A stretch of 8,701 nucleotides of DNA, taken from the NCBI GenBank assembly GCA_035293045.1, contig DATDOY010000037.1, forward strand, positions 1-8,701, written 5' to 3'. Position numbers and translations under genes: made by a program. This DNA is from DATDOY01 sp035293045. Its GTDB lineage: Bacteria > Actinomycetota > Acidimicrobiia > IMCC26256 > JACPCJ01. Shown piece by piece: positions 5,133-8,701 of this stretch (position 1 is the stretch's first letter; the number at the start of each line of letters is the position of its first letter). The notes below the pieces were generated by a model that ran no database searches, had not been told where the DNA came from, and worked only from the letters and a program-made list of their open reading frames with translations.

Positions 5133-6209
5133 TCACGATGGGTCGACGCACCCTTGCGCACCGCCCCCCGGGCCGGCGGGCGCAGTCCTCGGATACGGCT
5201 CGGTGAACACGTCGCCCGGCTTGTCGCCCCGGAAATAGCGCCCGATGGCGGTGGCGATGGCCGCCGCTTCGGCCCGGCGCACGTCGTCTCGCTGCAACAG
5301 CGCCTCCTCGGCCGGGTTGGAGATGAACCCCGACTCGAGGAGCGTGCCCACGATGCCGGCCTCGAAGCTGCGGCGGATGACCCCGTAGTAGTCGTCGCCG
5401 TCGTCGCTCAGTCGATACTTCGCCCCGGCGTCGAAGTCGGCCGCGAACGACACGTCGTAGGCGCTGAGGGCCCGGAACACCTCCTCGTAGACGAGACCGG
5501 TCAGTCGCTTGGACTCCTCCGAGTTGATCTGGAAGTAGGCCTCGGTGCCGGGCGTCGTACGCTGCTCGTCGGGTTCGGCGTTGTGGTGGATCGAGACGAA
5601 GACCTCCGCACCCGCGTCGGAGGCCAGCTGGATGCGGAACTTCAGGGGCGCTCGGTAGTCGTCGCTGCGCGTGAGGACGGCCGGTATGCCGCGGTTGGCG
5701 AGCAGTTCGACGACGTAGCGGGCGATGGCGAGGTTGAGTTCCTCCTCGGTGAGGCCCCCCTCGCCGGTCGCGCCGGGCTCGTCGCCGCCGTGGCCCGGGT
5801 CGATCGCCACCCGGTAGGGCCCCGACGCTTCCCCGGCAGAACGCGCCACCCAGGCCTTGGCGTCGCACGGAGTGGTGACCCGGAAATAGTCGCCCGATGT
5901 CTCGGCGTAGGGAAGGAGCACCCCGGCCCGGATGCGTCCCACGGTCTCGCCTCCGGGCGCATCGAGCAGGTCGACCCCGGATTCGCCGACGACGAAGACC
6001 CCCTTGGGGGGCGGGGGGCCCTGGGTGGTCGCGGTGGTCGGGGCGGGTGCCGACGTCGCCTTCGGCGCCGTCGCGCCCGGATCGGCCTTGCCCTCGTCGT
6101 CTCCACCCGACGAACACGCCCCGGCGACAAGGATCGCCATGGCCAGCGCGGCCACCCGTCGTCCGGCTTGTGCGCTGCCGTACCCCCGTGGCGGGCGCGA
6201 ATCGAGCAC
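5133..6209 (-). CDS. N-acetylmuramoyl-L-alanine amidase, Amidase_3 type, probable lipoprotein
   Basis: This enzyme cleaves the amide bond between N-acetylmuramic acid and L-alanine in peptidoglycan. From the GTG at 6209 it has 358 residues. Residues 1-32 look like a lipoprotein signal: Arg-rich region, hydrophobic stretch (19-31) and lipobox-like VAGAC with C32. A Pro/Thr/Ala linker (33-69) and a probable bacterial SH3-like domain (70-124) follow. The catalytic domain (about 132-335) has zinc ligands H140 (IDPGHGG), E155 (LTEEELNLAI) and H208 (SIHHN), and catalytic E292 (ESGFISNP), so it should be active. The start is uncertain: in-frame GTG at 6155 and ATG at 6140 would shorten the signal. 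I prefer 6209 because TACCCT lies six bases before it and because it supplies the positive n-region. It is 20 bases from the sucD stop and converges on a terminator. Confidence 0.9.
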   Translation of the reverse strand: MLDSRPPRGYGSAQAGRRVAALAMAILVAGACSSGGDDEGKADPGATAPKATSAPAPTTATTQGPPPPKGVFVVGESGVDLLDAPGGETVGRIRAGVLLPYAETSGDYFRVTTPCDAKAWVARSAGEASGPYRVAIDPGHGGDEPGATGEGGLTEEELNLAIARYVVELLANRGIPAVLTRSDDYRAPLKFRIQLASDAGAEVFVSIHHNAEPDEQRTTPGTEAYFQINSEESKRLTGLVYEEVFRALSAYDVSFAADFDAGAKYRLSDDGDDYYGVIRRSFEAGIVGTLLESGFISNPAEEALLQRDDVRRAEAAAIATAIGRYFRGDKPGDVFTEPYPRTAPAGPGGGAQGCVDPS

Positions 6210-6214
6210 AGGCC

Positions 6215-6224
6215 GAGGGTAGGA
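6215..6224 (-). promoter_or_regulatory. Putative leaderless promoter of the amidase gene
   Basis: The minus strand reads TCCTACCCTC. Its TACCCT (6216-6221) is a TAnnnT -10 element followed by CGGCCT and the GTG at 6209. It sits just after the sucD stop, so the amidase can be transcribed apart from sucCD. No ribosome binding site and no clear -35 are seen. The same 10-mer at the same distance precedes the gene starting at 4451. Confidence 0.45.
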
Positions 6225-6229
6225 CAGGG

Positions 6230-7114
6230 TCAGAGCGAGGCGACGACCTCGGCCATGATGTCGCCGACCTCGGTCGGGTTGAGGCCGACGCGGACGCCCG
6301 CCTCGCGCAGCGCGTCCATCTTCCCCTGCGCCGTTCCCTTGCCTCCCGACACGATGGCGCCGGCGTGGCCCATCTTCTTGCCCGGGGGCGCCGTCACCCC
6401 GGCCACGTACGCCGCAACCGGCTTGTCCATCTTGCTGGCGATGAACTCGGCGGCCTCCTCCTCGGCCGTCCCGCCGATCTCGCCGAACATGATGACGGCC
6501 TTGGTGTCGGAATCGGCCTGGAACGCCTCGAGGCAATCGATGAAGCTCGTCCCCGGCACCGGGTCGCCGCCAATGCCGACGCACGTGGTGACCCCGATGC
6601 CCTTGTGTCCGAGCTCGGCGAGGGCCTGGTACGTGAGGGTCCCGGAGCGACTCACGATGCCGACCGGGCCGCCGGGCTTGGCGACCTCGGCGGGGATGAA
6701 CCCGATGTTGCACTCGCCGACGGTCACGAGACCCGGGCAGTTCGGCCCGAGGATGCGGCTCTTCGGGAAGTCACGCTTCACCTTGTTGAAGAAGTGCGCC
6801 TCGTCGTGGGCGGGGATGCCCTCGGTGAGACACACGATGAGCTCCATCCCGGCCTCGGCGGCCTCGAGCACCGCGGCGGGGGCAGCGGGTGCGGGGACGA
6901 GGATCATGGTGGCGGTTCCGCCGGTCGCGTCTCGCGCCTCGGCGACGCTCCCGAACACGGGGATTCCCTCGACGTCTTGTCCGGCCTTCATCGGGTTGAC
7001 CCCACCCACGACCTGGGTGCCGTAGTCGCGGTTGCGCAGCGCGTAGAAGCGGCCTTGGCCGCCGGTGATGCCCTGCACGATCAGCTTGGTGTCCTTGTTG
7101 ACGAAGATCGACAT
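6230..7114 (-). CDS. sucD: Succinyl-CoA synthetase (succinate-CoA ligase) alpha subunit
   Basis: With SucC, SucD interconverts succinyl-CoA and succinate with formation of ATP or GTP, a TCA-cycle step. The 294-residue protein begins with a CoA-binding Rossmann domain (VQGITGGQG near residues 13-21, then GTQVVGGVNP). It continues with GPNCPG, SRSGTLTYQ and GIGGDPVPGTSF, and carries the phosphorylated active-site histidine H250 in GHAGAIVSGG. All are family hallmarks and the length is normal. The GTQVVGGVN stretch is actinobacterial in style. The ATG at 7114 lies two bases after the sucC stop, with GGAGGGG (7124-7130) as a likely ribosome binding site inside the end of sucC. It is co-transcribed with sucC. 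The amidase gene follows after 20 bases but seems to have its own promoter. Confidence 0.97.
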   Translation of the reverse strand: MSIFVNKDTKLIVQGITGGQGRFYALRNRDYGTQVVGGVNPMKAGQDVEGIPVFGSVAEARDATGGTATMILVPAPAAPAAVLEAAEAGMELIVCLTEGIPAHDEAHFFNKVKRDFPKSRILGPNCPGLVTVGECNIGFIPAEVAKPGGPVGIVSRSGTLTYQALAELGHKGIGVTTCVGIGGDPVPGTSFIDCLEAFQADSDTKAVIMFGEIGGTAEEEAAEFIASKMDKPVAAYVAGVTAPPGKKMGHAGAIVSGGKGTAQGKMDALREAGVRVGLNPTEVGDIMAEVVASL

Positions 7115-7116
7115 GA

Positions 7117-8310
7117 CTAGGCGCCCCTCCGGTCCGGGCCTGTTCCCCGCTTCGAGGGGCCGCTCGGGCCCGTTCCCGCCAGCTCGACGGCCCTTTTTGC
7201 CGCCCCGACCATGGTCGGATGGGAGATGAGCCGGTCGGACTCGTGCGACTTGAGGATGGCCCTTCCCTCCTCGGCGTTGGTGCCGTCGAGCCGGATCACG
7301 ATCGGCGACTTGATCTCGACGCGGCCGAGCGCTTCGACGATGCCGTTGGCGACTTCTTCTCCCTTGGTGATGCCACCGAAGATGTTGATGAAGATCGCCT
7401 CGACCTTGGGGTCGGCGTTGATCACTTCGAGCGCGTTCGCCATGACGGCGGCGCTGGCGCCCCCGCCGATGTCGAGGAAGTTGGCCGGCGCGCCGCCCAC
7501 TTGGTTGACGACGTCGCATGTGCTCATGGCGAGCCCGGCGCCGTTGGCGATGACGCCCACGTTGCCGTCGAGGCCGACGTACTGCAGCCCCTTCTCCTTG
7601 GCGAGCGCGTCGCGCGGGTCGAGGTCGGCGACGCCCTGCCACGCTTCGCGCTCGAGGTGGCGAAAATCGGCGCTGTCGTCGAGCGTCACCTTGGCGTCGA
7701 GGGCGTGCACGCTCCCGTCGCTCGTCAGGATGAGCGGGTTGATCTCGACGAGGTCGGCGTCGCCGTCGACGTAGGCGCGATACAGCTTGATGAGGATGCT
7801 CACCGCCCCCTCGGTTGCCGCCGGGTTGAGCTTGGCCTCCTCCACCCACGCCCGACACTGCGCCTCGGTCAGCCCGTCGACCGGGTCGACGTGGATGCGG
7901 GCGATGGCCTCGGGATTGGTGGCGGCGATGTCTTCGATGTCGATCCCACCCTGCGCGGACAACATGCCGAGGTGCTTCTTTGCCGAGCGGTCGAGCGTGA
8001 AGCTGGCGTAGTACTCCTCAGTGATGTCGGACGCCTTCTCGATCCAGACGCGCTTCACGACGTGGCCCTTGATGTCGAGCCCCAAGATGTTCGACGCGTG
8101 CTCGCGCGCCTCGTCGGTGTTGGTCGCCAGCTTGACGCCGCCCGCCTTGCCCCGTCCGCCGACTTGCACCTGCGCCTTCACGACGACGGGATAGCCCAAG
8201 CGGTCGGCGGCGGCGACGGCGTCGTCGACCGTGTCGACCGCCTCGCCGGCCGACACCGGGATGCCGAAGGACGCGAAGAATTGCTTGCCTTGGTACTCGA
8301 AGAGGTCCAC
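7117..8310 (-). CDS. sucC: Succinyl-CoA synthetase (succinate-CoA ligase) beta subunit
   Basis: SucC is the nucleotide-binding partner of SucD. The 397-residue protein starts with the typical MDLFEYQGKQ and has an ATP-grasp domain with KAQVQVGGRGKAGG near residues 45-58, EINPL, and DAKVTLDDSADFRH. The ligase part has LDGNVGVIANGAGLAM, NFLDIGGGA, NIFGGITKGEEVA and RLDGTNAEEG. It is about ten residues longer than many SucC proteins because of a Gly/Pro/Lys/Arg tail from about residue 379 with two GTGP units ten residues apart. Whether it uses ATP or GTP cannot be read from the sequence with confidence. The GTG start at 8310 has AGGAGA (8315-8320) at good spacing. It lies 30 bases after the mutase-domain gene and two bases before sucD, which indicates one operon. 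Confidence 0.97.
   Translation of the reverse strand: MDLFEYQGKQFFASFGIPVSAGEAVDTVDDAVAAADRLGYPVVVKAQVQVGGRGKAGGVKLATNTDEAREHASNILGLDIKGHVVKRVWIEKASDITEEYYASFTLDRSAKKHLGMLSAQGGIDIEDIAATNPEAIARIHVDPVDGLTEAQCRAWVEEAKLNPAATEGAVSILIKLYRAYVDGDADLVEINPLILTSDGSVHALDAKVTLDDSADFRHLEREAWQGVADLDPRDALAKEKGLQYVGLDGNVGVIANGAGLAMSTCDVVNQVGGAPANFLDIGGGASAAVMANALEVINADPKVEAIFINIFGGITKGEEVANGIVEALGRVEIKSPIVIRLDGTNAEEGRAILKSHESDRLISHPTMVGAAKRAVELAGTGPSGPSKRGTGPDRRGA
7124..7130 (-). promoter_or_regulatory. Ribosome binding site of sucD
   Basis: GGAGGGG on the minus strand lies nine bases before the sucD ATG (7114), inside the last codons of sucC. It supports the ATG start and coupled expression of the two subunits. 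Confidence 0.55.
7135..7176 (-). repeat. Short tandem duplication in the sucC 3' end
   Basis: On the minus strand GGAACGGGCCCG (7165-7176) and GGAACAGGCCCG (7135-7146) match at 11 of 12 bases and are exactly 30 bases apart. In frame they encode the two GTGP units of the SucC tail, so the extension probably arose by an in-frame ten-codon duplication. Confidence 0.5.
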
Positions 8311-8314
8311 TCGT

Positions 8315-8320
8315 TCTCCT
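8315..8320 (-). promoter_or_regulatory. Ribosome binding site of sucC
   Basis: AGGAGA on the minus strand lies four bases before the sucC GTG (8310), in the 30-base gap after the mutase-domain gene. It supports GTG as the true start. Confidence 0.65.
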
Positions 8321-8340
8321 GGACGGTTACAGATGGTCAG

Positions 8341-8701
8341 CTAGGCCGAGGCCGCGATCTCCCGCTCGTCGAGCGTGGCGGCCAGCCACTCGGTGATGGA
8401 GACCATCGTGGCCCCCGGGGTGAAGAGCTCGCCCACGCCCTGCGCCTTGAGCGCCGCGGCGTCGTCCTCGGGGATGATGCCGCCGCCGAACAGCAGGGCA
8501 TCGTCGAGGTCACGCTTCTGCAGCTCTTCCTTGACGCGCGGGAACAGCGTCATGTGGGCGCCGGACAGGATCGACAGCCCAACGGCGTCGGCGTCCTCCT
8601 GGAGGGCGGTCTCGGCGACCTGCTCGGGCGTCTGACGCAGCCCGGTGTAGATCACCTCGAAGCCGGCGTCCCGCAGCGCCCGCGAGATCACCTTGGCCCC
8701 C
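8341..8701 (-). CDS. Methylmalonyl-CoA mutase C-terminal cobalamin-binding domain or small subunit (partial)
   Basis: Methylmalonyl-CoA mutase uses adenosylcobalamin to isomerise methylmalonyl-CoA and succinyl-CoA. The visible 119 or so residues end at a TAG (8341-8343) and form the B12-binding Rossmann domain: GAKVISRALRDAGFEVIYTG at the edge, RQTPEQ, LSILSGAH with the Ser-x-Leu cobalamin contact, and LFGGGIIPEDD. The gene continues off the right edge. The reading frame is open to base 8701, and the expected DxHxxG motif with the cobalt-ligating histidine would lie only a few codons beyond it. Hence the GTG at 8691 is not the real start. This could be a stand-alone small subunit of about 140 residues or the C-terminus of a full-length mutase. 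It is followed by sucC after 30 bases, so the mutase product feeds the adjacent enzyme. Confidence 0.88.
   Translation of the reverse strand, partial: GAKVISRALRDAGFEVIYTGLRQTPEQVAETALQEDADAVGLSILSGAHMTLFPRVKEELQKRDLDDALLFGGGIIPEDDAAALKAQGVGELFTPGATMVSITEWLAATLDEREIAASA

Noticed and set aside
4758..7120. Very long plus-strand frames (about 755 and 407 codons) opposite the amidase and sucD
   Set aside because: They run antisense to genes with intact catalytic motifs and across the terminator, with Arg/Pro/Ser-rich translations. This is typical of GC-rich DNA with few stops.
8689..8691. GTG at 8691 as the start of a short cobalamin-binding protein
   Set aside because: The frame is open to the window edge, and the residues just before it (GAK) continue the conserved family sequence, so the gene is cut by the window rather than starting here.

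Overview
The window is GC-rich DNA in which nearly every base is coding. It looks like an actinobacterial chromosome, possibly of the Acidimicrobiia type. That placement is an inference. It rests on base composition, many GTG starts, actinobacterial-style FolD (GRGxTxGRP, HTG) and SucD (GTQxVGGVN) motifs, and several genes that appear to be transcribed without a leader. I see no tRNA, rRNA, CRISPR array, insertion sequence or phage gene. All intergenic gaps are short, the longest about 110 bases.

Most genes are on the minus strand, so gene order runs right to left. At the right edge (8341-8701) is the C-terminal part of a cobalamin-binding methylmalonyl-CoA mutase domain or subunit, cut by the window end. 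It is followed by sucC (7117-8310) and sucD (6230-7114), the two subunits of succinyl-CoA synthetase. Together they suggest a route from methylmalonyl-CoA through succinyl-CoA to succinate plus ATP or GTP. Next, with its own probable promoter at the sucD stop codon, is a lipoprotein N-acetylmuramoyl-L-alanine amidase (5133-6209).

A single plus-strand gene (4559-5044) encodes a small four-helix membrane protein with a polyproline tail. It converges on the amidase gene, and a strong hairpin terminator (5060-5099) lies between them. Divergent from it, a minus-strand gene for a multi-pass membrane protein of unknown function (3390-4451) precedes the purine and one-carbon group purN (2774-3346), purH (1233-2777) and folD (376-1233). 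purN/purH overlap by 4 nt and purH/folD by 1 nt. PurN and PurH both consume 10-formyl-tetrahydrofolate and FolD makes it, so this is a coherent cassette. The left edge holds a small zinc-ribbon membrane protein gene (7-273).

The content is mainly housekeeping and I do not see a clearly new system. The most interesting signal is regulatory. Three minus-strand genes (amidase, 353-aa membrane protein, purN) have a TAnnnT hexamer exactly six bases before the start codon. Two of these share an identical 10-mer, TCCTACCCTC. This is the expected layout of leaderless actinobacterial promoters, and it helps fix otherwise ambiguous starts. Other points are unusual motif variants in FolD and PurH, an internally duplicated C-terminal tail on SucC, and a seven-proline run at the end of the 161-aa membrane protein.
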